From positions 372,001 to 436,000 of the forward strand of contig JAFCMP010000368.1 of NCBI GenBank assembly GCA_017506865.1: a stretch of 64,000 nucleotides of DNA, in the 5' to 3' direction. A program made the translations under genes and the position numbers. Origin of the DNA: Tribonema minus (lineage: Eukaryota; Sar; Xanthophyceae; Tribonematales; Tribonemataceae). Below the pieces are notes generated by a model. It made no database searches. It was not told where the DNA came from and saw nothing but the letters and a program-made list of their open reading frames with translations. Shown one piece after another: positions 57,301-64,000 of this stretch (the first letter of the stretch is position 1; each line of letters begins with the position of its first letter).

Positions 57301-57934
57301 GGGTTAGGGTCAGTGTTGGGGTTGCTGCGACACCCTGACATCATGGGTCCACGCTCACCACTTGCTGCAAGGGTCGGAGTGCACTCCGAAGTACTGCTGC
57401 TGCTGCTGCTGCACAGCATGGTGTTGTGCGTCCGCCACCAAGCTCGCTGCAAGGCTCGCAGCGCCATCAGGATGATCTCAGCCCCCGCACCAACAGTCGA
57501 GAAAGTGCACTTGAGGATTGGTCACAGCACACACATCGCCAAACCAACCGTCGAGAAAGTGTGTGTGAAGCATTTTTCTGTGACTGTTGTAGAGACTGGG
57601 GTGCAGTCTACGGCAGTGTGTGTGACGAATTATATGTCGCTGTTGACTTCTTGATCCTACCTCACCAGGCTCCCAATGTCGTACAGGCGCCGAGATGCGT
57701 TGCATCGACAAGAGCTGGGCGTACACGGCGCACAGCAATGCCAGTTGTGCCTTTCACCTTACTCTCTGTTGCGTCTCCTATTTCTGCTGCATCATGCGCT
57801 GCAATGGCATGCCTCAGGAGCTGCTGTGGGAGATTGACCGCGTGCACATGCGGAACCGCCTGCCCATCTTTGCCAGCACCAGGGTCGGCAAGGACTGGGA
57901 TGGGGAGGGCGAGATAGGGGAGCGCATACCCTAG
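37082..57934 (+). CDS. Aldo/keto reductase family oxidoreductase, plastid-targeted, 16 exons, 496 aa
   Basis: Exons: 37082-37181, 38360-38432, 39309-39399, 40229-40258, 41696-41841, 42610-42655, 44423-44495, 46271-46404, 47982-48044, 48986-49056, 50750-50840, 52081-52149, 53705-53856, 55397-55511, 56151-56270, 57818-57934. Phases agree at every join and the total is 497 codons. Residues 1-26 are a signal peptide ending STAA before Phe27 (AAFAGV), the heterokont plastid motif. [14 protein letters not shown] (57-70) running to AANA|A (80-84) is a twin-arginine-like lumen signal. The mature part is a Tas-like (alpha/beta)8 reductase: [88 protein letters not shown]. Catalytic residues Asp158, Tyr163, Lys199 and His233 are present. 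The expected role is NAD(P)H-dependent carbonyl reduction in the plastid, possibly the thylakoid lumen; substrate unknown. Intron 5 uses a GC donor. Exon 2 (38360-38432) is the least certain; it was chosen because only it supplies the required phases. Confidence 0.91.
37655..37910 (+). repeat. GCAATGCTGAGCACTG repeats and a dispersed-unit copy in reductase intron 1
   Basis: ATTGGCAACGGTGCAATGCTGAGC words recur near 37648, 37710 and 37773, split by GTGTCAAGCACT. At 37845-37905 a copy of the dispersed unit follows (see 50318-50490), with GCGCCCAGGTGGTCAATGCA and AGTACCTGTACGACAAT. Confidence 0.8.
40975..41640 (+). repeat. Three acceptor-edge copies of exon 5 (reductase intron 4)
   Basis: Copies at about 40982-41045, 41258-41335 and 41560-41635 repeat CAGGTTGTCCGCACCGTGAA and CACAAGCGCTGCGG. 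The third extends to GTTGTCTCTGAGGTGGGAATG before diverging, covering about 70 bp of the exon. The real exon starts at 41696. ATTCATGAATTCATCA runs separate the copies. Confidence 0.92.
44265..44345 (+). repeat. Acceptor-edge copy of exon 7 (reductase intron 6)
   Basis: CTTATCCTCACTGCGCAGTA followed by CCCCATTCCTAGCAGCCGTC repeats the exon 7 acceptor and 30 bp of exon (real start 44423). Donor-edge copies of exon 6 (GAGCAGGTGA) are at 42722 and 43148. Confidence 0.85.
45120..46190 (+). repeat. Seven acceptor-edge copies of exon 8 (reductase intron 7)
   Basis: Copies near 45136, 45292, 45468, 45625, 45720, 45925 and 46108 start with an AG acceptor and ACCGGGGCGGCG. The last three continue through GTGGTCATCGCCAGCAAGAT in the exon's own frame (VVIASK), then share a tail reading ISKHWGY in place of ITGGSNV. 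The real exon starts at 46271. Unit length is about 180-210 bp. Confidence 0.93.
46490..46960 (+). repeat. Donor-edge copies of exon 8 (reductase intron 8)
   Basis: GAGGGCAGCCTCCGGCGACT and GGGCACAGACT recur at 46508-46555. GTCCGCACATACAGCATGGA followed by CCTCTACATC is at 46628, and GGGCACAGACTACGGGTATG is at 46929. TTAGGG tracts surround each copy. Confidence 0.8.
47845..47905 (+). repeat. Acceptor-edge copy of exon 9 (reductase intron 8)
   Basis: TTGCAGCTTCACTGGCCAGC followed by GCGGTACACGCA repeats exon 9's acceptor and LHWPARYT codons, 130 bp before the real exon (47982). Donor-edge remnants ACCAGGTGAT lie at 48125 and 48261. Confidence 0.88.
49120..49290 (+). repeat. Two donor-edge copies of exon 10 (reductase intron 10)
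   Basis: TTTGAGGAGATTGCCGAGGC, CATGGGTAAGCTCGTCAAG and GTGAGT repeat at about 49127-49175 and 49233-49285, each with a complete donor. The real exon ends at 49056. Unit is about 110 bp. Confidence 0.93.
49905..50670 (+). repeat. Four acceptor-edge copies of exon 11 (reductase intron 10)
   Basis: Copies near 49910, 50022, 50498 and 50618 repeat CTGCAGGCAGGGGCGCATA, CGCGGCTGGGGC and ATCTGCAA, then break off into ACTTGAAG-type sequence. The real exon is 50750-50840. Confidence 0.92.
50318..50490. repeat. Inverted cluster of a dispersed unit ending in QRISVPVR-like codons
   Basis: GATGCAACGCATCTCGGTAC plus CTGTACGAC occurs forward at 50326-50375 and reversed three times at 50374-50480, giving a strong hairpin centred near 50373. 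Single copies are at 37845-37905 and 57675-57735, and a fragment at 1238-1262. The outer part (GTGTGCGCCCAGGTG) is also shared. Confidence 0.88.
51005..51910 (+). repeat. Exon 11 donor-edge and exon 12 acceptor-edge copies (reductase intron 11)
   Basis: CTGGAGTTGAGGTA-type donor copies lie near 51012, 51058 and 51205 (the last with GCGGCAGCTGGAGCTGAG). The acceptor copy is at 51880-51910 (CACAGGCGACTTCAGCCTTG). Real junctions: 50840 and 52081. Confidence 0.8.
52195..52445 (+). repeat. Interstitial TTAGGG-like block (reductase intron 12)
   Basis: GGGTTAGGG, GGATTAGGGTCAGGGTTTG and related words repeat three times, about 100 bp apart, together with GATTTCAGTTAGGG. Another block lies at 53205-53250. 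Confidence 0.85.
53345..53455 (+). repeat. Acceptor-edge copy of exon 13 (reductase intron 12)
   Basis: GCAGGGCTGCTTACACGTCA, TGCTTCCTCGGCTGCGACGT and GCT match exon 13 (53705 on) over about 65 bp with gaps. Confidence 0.8.
54030..54465 (+). repeat. Three donor-edge copies of exon 13 (reductase intron 13)
   Basis: ACCTGCCGACAGAGAGCGCT, GGAGAGGCTGAAGG and CCCCCGTGGCAGGTAT recur at 54047-54104, 54349-54402 and 54431-54453. Real exon end: 53856. Confidence 0.92.
54220..55300 (+). repeat. Three acceptor-edge copies of exon 14 (reductase intron 13)
   Basis: GCTGAGCGCAGACACGACGA, CCGCAGCTGGCGGCCCACTT blocks occur near 54237, 55134 and 55240. The real exon starts at 55397. One donor-side copy lies inside this interval, so the two ladders interleave. 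Confidence 0.9.
55610..55705 (+). repeat. Donor-edge copy of exon 14 (reductase intron 14)
   Basis: GGCAGCAGAGGCTACAAAGG through CAGGCGGGCATGACTCCGAC to ACAGGTAAAGTTGAAGTT repeats some 75 bp of exon 14 with a usable donor, 110 bp after the real exon end. An acceptor-edge copy of exon 15 is at 55975-56020. Confidence 0.92.
56320..56535 (+). repeat. Donor-edge copies of exon 15 (reductase intron 15)
   Basis: ATGGACCAACTGAATGAGGG to CCCTCTCAGATGTGAGTTGA (56330-56392) repeats 55-60 bp of exon 15. CCCCTCTCACATGTGAGTTC at 56515 is a shorter copy. Confidence 0.92.
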
Positions 57935-58060
57935 GTGTAGGGTTATACCCTACTTTTACGGCTTCATAAGCACCAGGGGGTCGGCTGGGATGGGGAGGGC
58001 GAGATAGGGGAACGCATACCCTAGGTGCAGGGTTATACCCTAGTCTTAGGGCTTGCATGG
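57875..58060 (+). repeat. Tandem duplication of the reductase stop region and early 3' UTR
   Basis: GGGATGGGGAGGGCGAGATA, GGGGAGCGCATACCCTAGGT and AGGGTTATACCCTA occur at 57897-57955 and again at 57989-58048, about 92 bp apart. The stop codon TAG of the first copy (57932-57934) ends the protein. Confidence 0.9.
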
Positions 58061-59406
58061 TGGAGAGATTCTGCACTGAAGCATGCTGCTCCAGAAAGAA
58101 GCGAGGGTATGGTGCTTCAAATGTGAGAAGAATACGCTCGAAGGGCTCCGGCCGTATGGGAAAAGCAGCACCCGCCACAGCATGAGTCATCACACGTCAG
58201 TGATCAGTCGAACTGAGCACTCAGTGGCTTGCACGTCCGACAGTCAACAACACTGCTGGCAGTGTGACAGCTACTGCCAGCTTGGACTTGCAGCAGCATA
58301 CTCCGCAGAATATATACTTCCTAGAGGCATATTCACGTTCATGATGCCACTGTCACATGGAGACCTAAGCTGTAATTTTTGTTTCGTCATCTTTGTTGCT
58401 GTCTACTAAGCGAGGCCAAGTTGTGCGTCCACTTCAAGTGCTCTTCATGCATTTACTTGACTAATGACATACTGCGCACAACGCTGCACGTGCTTTCAGG
58501 CAGGAGGGAAAACACGAGATCAGACCGGTGCTGGTATCACTCATTTCTTGTCCGGCTCTGTGAATGAAGCAATTTGCCATCGGCCACTTGTGGCGTGCAT
58601 TTTCTTTTTGTAATTGCACCTGCACTTGCTTTTGAAAGCACCAGGTCCACAGATGCGTGTCACCAGATGAGTTTCTTCACTCACGCTTAACCTGAACCTC
58701 TACCCGCTACTTGGATGCCACCCCCCCGGCTATTCAGCTCCGTTCCAAGCATACTTGAAAGCTGACTGCGCAATCTTTCAGACACAACTCTGTGAGGCAA
58801 TGGCTGCAAGCACCCAGCTCAAACGCCGGGTACAGCCCTGAGAGCTTCACTTCAGTAAACCGCGGTGGTAAAAATGGAAGGAGACTTTGAGGTCTCAGGA
58901 GCTCTCTCAAAATAAACTTGCTGACGATATGGGGGGCAGGGGCTGCTTGCCGGCATGCGTCCATGTGGTAGCTGACATGCTTCAACTTGAAGTTGAAGTG
59001 AATTATGCTGATCCCCACAAACCATTCGCCAACCGCAATGAGCTCCGACACGTACGGCTTAGACCCCATGCCTTGCTTCTGAATCAGGCAAGCGCCAAGC
59101 GCCAACCTCAGTAAACTGCTGCTGCAGGGCGCTGCGCCCGAAAACACTCCTCTATGCACAGATGCGGTGGGCACAGCCTCTTTCTGCCCCGTAAAACAGT
59201 GCGTGCGGCACTGAGAGCACTGATGCAACTCCGATGCTGAAAAAGGGCGCGCCAGCAGAGCACGCAGCGCGGTGCTGAGCACTGCCGCAGCGGCCACAGG
59301 CCCAGGCGCGTTGGTGTGGCACTGCGCGCTGCTGCCACCGTGGTTTGCAGAGCACTGCCGGCACCCGTGTCGCGCGAATCACCGTCGCCGCTGCCGCTGC
59401 TGTTGC
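58061..59406. other. Intergenic space between convergent genes
   Basis: Expected to hold the 3' UTRs of the reductase (plus) and zinc-finger (minus) genes. A minus-strand 187-codon frame (58734-59297) has no recognised similarity or coding signature. No RNA gene was recognised. Confidence 0.5.
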
Positions 59407-62400
59407 TTAGCCCGGGAACAGCGTGTATATGATGCGCGGCAGCGCCCAACCTGTCCACGGCTTAGCGAGGCTTCCTGAGCCGCCACACCGCTCGCACCAC
59501 TGCCAGCGGCGCGAGAAGCACCTGCCGGGGGGGGGGGGGGGGGGGGGGGGGGGTGAAGTATTACTTGAAATTTCATAACTGAACTAGAGGTGAACACGCA
59601 AGTCACTGCACCGCCCACACCACTGCCAGCGCCGGGAGAAGCACCTGGCAGTGCGGGGGGGAGGTCGGTCAATGTTCACGCCATAGATGGGGTAGCAACT
59701 GCACTGCATGAATATCCAATGCAAAGTAGGAATTCACCCTTTGTGTGTACATACGAGCTGCGCCGCCCGCACAGACGCCAGCGCTGGGAGAAGCACCTGG
59801 CGGGAGGGAGGCTGAGGAAATGCCCAACACACTTGCGCATGGGCTGTGACTGAAGTTCCAACCCTGCCTCAATTTCTATTTTCTTGTACACATGCAACTT
59901 GAGCATTCAAAGCCTAAACATCATATGAGGCATGGGTTTGTTGAAAAAGCGAACATCAGGCTGGTCTTGTGGATGCGTGCCCCTGTCCGAAATGTTGATC
60001 TAACTGTTGCCTGATGCTCGCCCTACAGGATTCGTGGTCACAATCTGAACAAACCAACCGATCCCATACCTAACCACACCCTCCATTTTGGACACGACTG
60101 TGTGCAGATGAACTCTCAAGTCTGTCAAGAAGAACTCAACCTTGTGAACGCGGCGCCCGCGGTGCTGCCCTTTGTAGTCGACCCTAACCTCATGCCTACT
60201 TGAAAGTACCACTGTGTTGCGCATTTTGGACACGAATGTAACTTCATCTCTATAACTTCACATCTGACCTCACATGGGCCATGCATGACATGGACTTCAA
60301 AGCTTCGAGTGCAGACCCCTACCCCTACCCCTCATCGTGGGCATGGATCCGGCAGAACGAACTTCATGTCTTCATGAGGCCTCATGAGGAACACAGTGCT
60401 GCCGCGTGCAGTTGTCCCTAACTATTTTTTTTTAAGTGGACCTATTCTCCTATTCTCCAACCCTAAGCCTACATAATGTAGCATTGCTCACTTTGGGCAC
60501 GGATCCGTCAAAATGAACTTCAACTCGTGGATGTGGAACCCCGTGCTGCTCCCTGTAGCCGATCCTAACCCTGTTTTCGTAACCCTTTTGGTATAAACCT
60601 AGCTCTCATTTTGGACACTTGCGGACATGATCGTTGTCCTCACACATGGCCATGCATGCGCGAAACGAACTGCAACTTGTGCATGCGTTCCCCTACATAT
60701 TCCTCGCTTTAGGCACAGTGCCGTCAGAACGCAATGCATATCACTCCTTATGAGGACCCCAGTGCTGCCGTGTGCAGCTATCCTCAACTACTCCACCGTC
60801 ATCAATCCTACAGTATACTCCCTTTGGGCACGGATCCGTCATAACGAACTTCATCTCGTGCACGCGGAACGCCATGCTGCCGCACAGCTGACCCTAGTAC
60901 TGGTCCTATAACTCTAGCCTGCGCGTTTAACATGAATGGACTTGACTTCTCGTCAATTCCGCGCAATGTGAACTGTGCCGTGTGCAGAGCCAGCCCTTCA
61001 ACCCGAACCCTCACCATAACCCTAACCCTAACCCTAAGCTCGCTTTTTGGGCACGGACCTGCCATGCTGAACTTCATCACGTTCACGAGGAACCCCACAC
61101 TGCCGCGTGCAGCTGTCCTCAACTACATGACTTTGAAGTGGCCCTATGCTCCAACCCTGACCCTACATAGCGCAGCTCACTTTGGGCACGGATCCGTCAG
61201 GATGAACATCATCTTGGGCAAGCGGAACCCAGTGCTGCCGCTCAACCACATTACTTCGGTCCTATTCTTTGACCCTAACCCTTCATACTGTAGCATTGCT
61301 CACTTTGGGCACGGATCCGTCAGGATGAACTTCATATCGTGCACGCGAAACCCAGTGCTGCCCCCTGTAGCTGATCCTGGCACTGTATTTGTTATTCTAG
61401 CCCTCACGTTGGACACAGGTAGTCTTGATCTTTGAACTCACGTGGTCATGCATCCGCGCAAAATGAACTTCAAACGTGTGCACGCAAACTTCCGACCCTC
61501 ACTCTGCGCATGGATTCATCATATTGAACTTCATCACGTTCATGGCGAACCCGATACTGCCGTGCGCAGCTGTCCTCAACTTCGTCAAGAAGTACGTTAC
61601 TTTGGAGCGGTCTTGTTCTCCACCCCCAGGCGAAGCGCTACACTACTCACTTTGGGCACGGATCCGTAAGAATGAACTTCATCTCGTGCACGCGAAACCC
61701 GGTGCTGCCGCAGAGGTCGCACGGCTCGATACCAAAGCCGATGCAGCAGGGGCAGCGCCGCTTGAGCGAACGCTTGCGCATGTACAGGCCGCGCGCCTGC
61801 AGCAGCGCTCAGAGGACAGAAGAGTCTTATTAGTATATTTGTGGAATGCAGGTCGCACGGCTCAATGCCAAAGTGCAGCAGGGGCAGCGCCGCTTGAGCG
61901 ACGGCTTGCGCAAGTAAAGGCCGCGCGCCTGCAGCAGTGCTTAGACGACAGAAGAGTGATATTAGCGCGCTTGTGGAATGCGGATTGAGCGGCCATATGC
62001 GCATGTGGCCGCATGCAGCAGCGCTTAGGTAACAGCAGTAGAGTGTTATTGGGGCACTTGTGGAATGCGGATGCACAGACGGCTATGTTGACGTGGTGTG
62101 TGTATGCGGGGGGGGGGGGGCTGTCCAGACAATAACAGTGATGGAGCAGAGCTCAGCATATGTTAAGGTCCAGCCCTTGGTGAGCACTGACGTGCCACTT
62201 CAGGCAGGGTTCGCATCGTGTTCCCGATTCACTTCGTTCTGTAGCAACACAATGCTCTCGTGAGTTGTGTCTGCTTGGCTGCTTGGTTGTCCACCTTCGG
62301 CACGGTGGTGGCGCTATGCGCTGTCACACAGTATTTCCCAAGTACTTCTGTTTCACGGCAGAGGTCGTAAACAACGCCCAGACACTCAAGTACTTCAAAA

Positions 62401-63469
62401 TTTTGCCATGAATGCAGGTATGTATACCTATACCAATACATACCTGCCGCACGTTGTAGGTGTCAGTGAGCCGCGCCGGCGACAGGTTGGCGGCAACTGG
62501 TACCAGCACAAAGGCAGTACGTGTTGCAAGGCTCTCTACACACACATGGCCTCAATGATGATGAACGGCTGCAAAACATCGCCCTGAATGCAGGCATACA
62601 CACATACCTGCCGTGTATTGTAGGTGTCAGTGAGCCGTGACAGCGACAGGTTGGCCATCGAACAGGCAGTTTTTTCAAGAGGCTCACGCATATGGTCTCA
62701 ATGATTATGAAGGTGATGATAGAAGCTGCAATACATCGCCCTGAATGCAGGCATACATACCTGCCGGGCATTGTAGGTGTCAGTGAGCCGCGACAGCGAC
62801 AGGTTGGCGGCCGCCCACGCCAGCGCAAACGCAATGGCGCAGCAGAAGGCAAAGCCGAGCCGCCTGCACCGGGGCGAAGGGCACAATGATGTGTCATACG
62901 ACGCTCACAGAAGTTGCACTTATGATTCTTACCCTAACCCCAAGTCTGCGATGGCGCAGCAGAAAGCCACGCCGCCTGCAATGGGGCAAAGGGCGCGATG
63001 ATGTGTCATACGAACTTCACAGACAGTGCCAATTTTTTGCGCTGTCCCCGGGGCCATGTGCAGCAGGGAAGCAGGCGCATATGCTTCTGATGGGCACAAA
63101 GGGGCACGCCACCTTCACCCCAATGATTTCAAGCAAAGGCGATGATGCAGCAGAAGGCAAAGCCGAGCCGCCTGCGCCGGAGGCAGCGGGCACAGTTTCC
63201 AAGTCACGCGGGGGATTCACGAAAGGTGCAGTGGTCAGCAGGAGAAGCAGCGCGGAGAGGCCCGCCGCCGCCACCACTCAACTTCAACTTCGACATGTGA
63301 CATTGTGCCGCTTGTGGTTACCCACACAAAAACCTCTACTGAGCAATGCAGACAACGGTGTGAATGATCACTTTCATATGCTCACCTGCTGTGCAGCGGC
63401 GTCAGCAGGAGCAGCAGCGCGGAGCGACCCGCAGCCGCCACCGACGTCGCGGCGTAGACGGCGGTGTTG
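59407..63469 (-). CDS. Small membrane protein with DnaJ-like cysteine zinc-binding motifs (3' part, four exons)
   Basis: Exons, 5' to 3' on the minus strand: 63386-63469, 62761-62863, 61651-61796, 59407-59521. All are GT-AG with matching phases (2-2, 2-0, 0-2, 2-stop). The first exon needs two bases from an exon upstream that I could not find, so the 5' end is open. The translation has two hydrophobic stretches (SALLLLLTPL and FAFCCAIAFALAWAAANL), a basic linker (MRKRSLKRR), CPCCIGFGIEPCDLCGSTG, then CPKC...WCERCGGSG and a short tail ending LFPG. The CxxCxGxG-like spacing resembles the cysteine-rich domain of DnaJ and the small plastid zinc-finger proteins of the BSD2/LQY1 kind, but no J domain is present. 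A membrane-anchored zinc-finger chaperone or disulfide-handling role is inference. The gene converges on the reductase gene. Confidence 0.72.
59523..59815 (-). repeat. Acceptor-edge copies of the last zinc-finger exon
   Basis: CACTGCCAGCGCCGGGAGAA and GCACCTGGC recur near 59620 and 59770. The real exon edge is 59521, followed by a G-run of about 28 bp (59526-59553). Confidence 0.85.
60215..61565 (-). repeat. About ten donor-edge copies of the zinc-finger exon ending at 61651
   Basis: CTCACTTTGGGCACGGATCC, GTCAGGATGAACTTCATCTC and GTGCACGCGAAACCC recur near 60217, 60335, 60487, 60605, 60703, 60820, 61040, 61180, 61299 and 61487. The best copies preserve about 65 bp including the donor GTGAGC/GTGAGT. 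TAACCCTAA words fall between copies. Confidence 0.92.
61855..62035 (-). repeat. Acceptor-edge copies of the zinc-finger exon starting at 61796
   Basis: GTGCAGCAGGGGCAGCGCCG, CTTGAGCGACGGCTTGCGCA and GGCCGCGCGCCTGCAGCAG repeat at 61866-61938 (about 60 bp of exon). A shorter copy is at 61990-62025. Confidence 0.9.
62425..63200 (-). repeat. Edge copies of the zinc-finger-gene exon 62761-62863 on both sides
   Basis: Donor-side copies at 62444-62500 and 62608-62660 carry CATACCTGCCG, GTAGGTGTCAGTGAGCCGCG and CGACAGGTTGGC. Acceptor-side copies at 62947-62985 and 63137-63180 carry GCGCAGCAGAAGGCAAAGCC. Confidence 0.9.
63225..63275 (-). repeat. Donor-side copy of exon 63386-63469
   Basis: GTCAGCAGGAGAAGCAGCGC followed by GGAGAGGCCCGCCGCCGCCA repeats the AAAG(R/L)SALLLLLT codons of the neighbouring exon about 170 bp downstream in transcription. 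Confidence 0.85.
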
Positions 63470-64000
63470 CTGCAGACATCACAGCAGCGCTCAGACACGT
63501 GAGTGGACGTGCGTAGGCAATGGCACCGTACAGACGCAGACGAAACCTGTCTGCAGGAACACGCGTGCAGTAGACAGTGTTGCGCACGCGCACGGACGAT
63601 TGCAAGATGTCGATGCGGCGCCGCAGCAGCGCTCAGACATGGTACCGTCGCTCAGGCGTTCAAACTCGCATCTGATGGCAGCGCCAGCATGCAGCCGCAA
63701 AAGCGCTTCGAGCACCGCAGCGCAGACAGAGCAGCTGCGCATGCAGTCAAGCGAGCATGTTGCAAGGTTGGCACTTGTAGCCCTCACGTGACCACAACTC
63801 TACGCCTGGGTACATCTCAAGTGCACACATCAGCTCTTTGTCACATGCAACAGGACCTGAGACACTACCTTGGCGGCAGCTGTACTCACAGTACTTTCTG
63901 CTGAGTCGAATGGTTTATGGATAACTTCATGAACGCTTGCGTACTCACCTCAGCGCAGCTACCCATGACTCCAGGGCTACTGTCAACCCCTGCATAAGTG
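63470..64000 (-). other. Upstream part of the zinc-finger gene, exons not resolved
   Basis: GCAGCAGCGCTCAGACA occurs at 63482 and 63625, which looks like intron-side repetition. A further 5' exon is required by splice phase but could not be placed; it may lie beyond the window end. Confidence 0.45.

Noticed and set aside
58734-59297. 187-codon minus-strand ORF after the zinc-finger gene
   Set aside because: No recognised motif. It lies in the 3' flank of the gene, and its composition does not differ from surrounding non-coding DNA.

Overview
The window looks like nuclear DNA of a photosynthetic stramenopile (heterokont alga with a secondary plastid). Two of the three genes begin with an ER-type signal peptide followed by the phenylalanine-plus-one cleavage context (AQA|F and AA|F) of heterokont bipartite plastid-targeting presequences. 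Short TTAGGG/CCCTAA tracts, the diatom-type telomere unit, are scattered through the introns. Nothing bacterial is visible. I recognise no species; a brown-algal or yellow-green-algal relative is only a guess.

Layout. (1) 281-26066, minus strand: one 18-exon gene of about 25.8 kb encoding a 663-residue protein, with a plastid presequence, a twin-arginine-like segment, an unrecognised helical region of about 235 residues and a complete phosphate-carrier-type SLC25 domain. (2) 26149-30693: a nearly intact non-LTR retrotransposon with a 1390-residue reverse transcriptase/restriction-like endonuclease ORF, inserted about 100 bp upstream of gene 1 and flanked by a candidate 12-bp target duplication. 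(3) 31171-36550: a gag-only LTR retrotransposon with LTRs, primer-binding site, polypurine tract and a 4-bp target duplication; gag has one internal stop. (4) 37082-57934, plus strand: a 16-exon aldo/keto reductase gene (496 residues) with a plastid presequence and a twin-arginine-like signal; the catalytic Asp, Tyr, Lys and His are all present. (5) 59407-63469 and perhaps beyond, minus strand: the 3' part of a gene for a small membrane protein with DnaJ-like cysteine zinc motifs.

The gene models were built by hand. Open stretches ending at GT/AG boundaries were joined only where splice phase matched. Both complete models keep one frame over all exons (664 and 497 codons including stop), and each joined carrier or reductase exon continues the expected family sequence. 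Genes 1 and 4 are head to head, with both retroelements in the 11 kb between them; genes 4 and 5 converge.

The most unusual property is intron content. Almost every intron holds a ladder of partial copies of its own flanking exon edges. Copies of the upstream exon's 3' edge (with its GT donor) follow that exon, and copies of the downstream exon's 5' edge (with its AG acceptor) precede that exon. Copies are commonly 20-90 bp of exon, two to ten per intron, mixed with ACTTCAAGT/TTGAAGTT palindromic motifs, TTAGGG tracts, ATGT microsatellites and poly-G runs. Intron 10 of gene 1 also carries a 4-kb complex of nested inverted and direct repeats.
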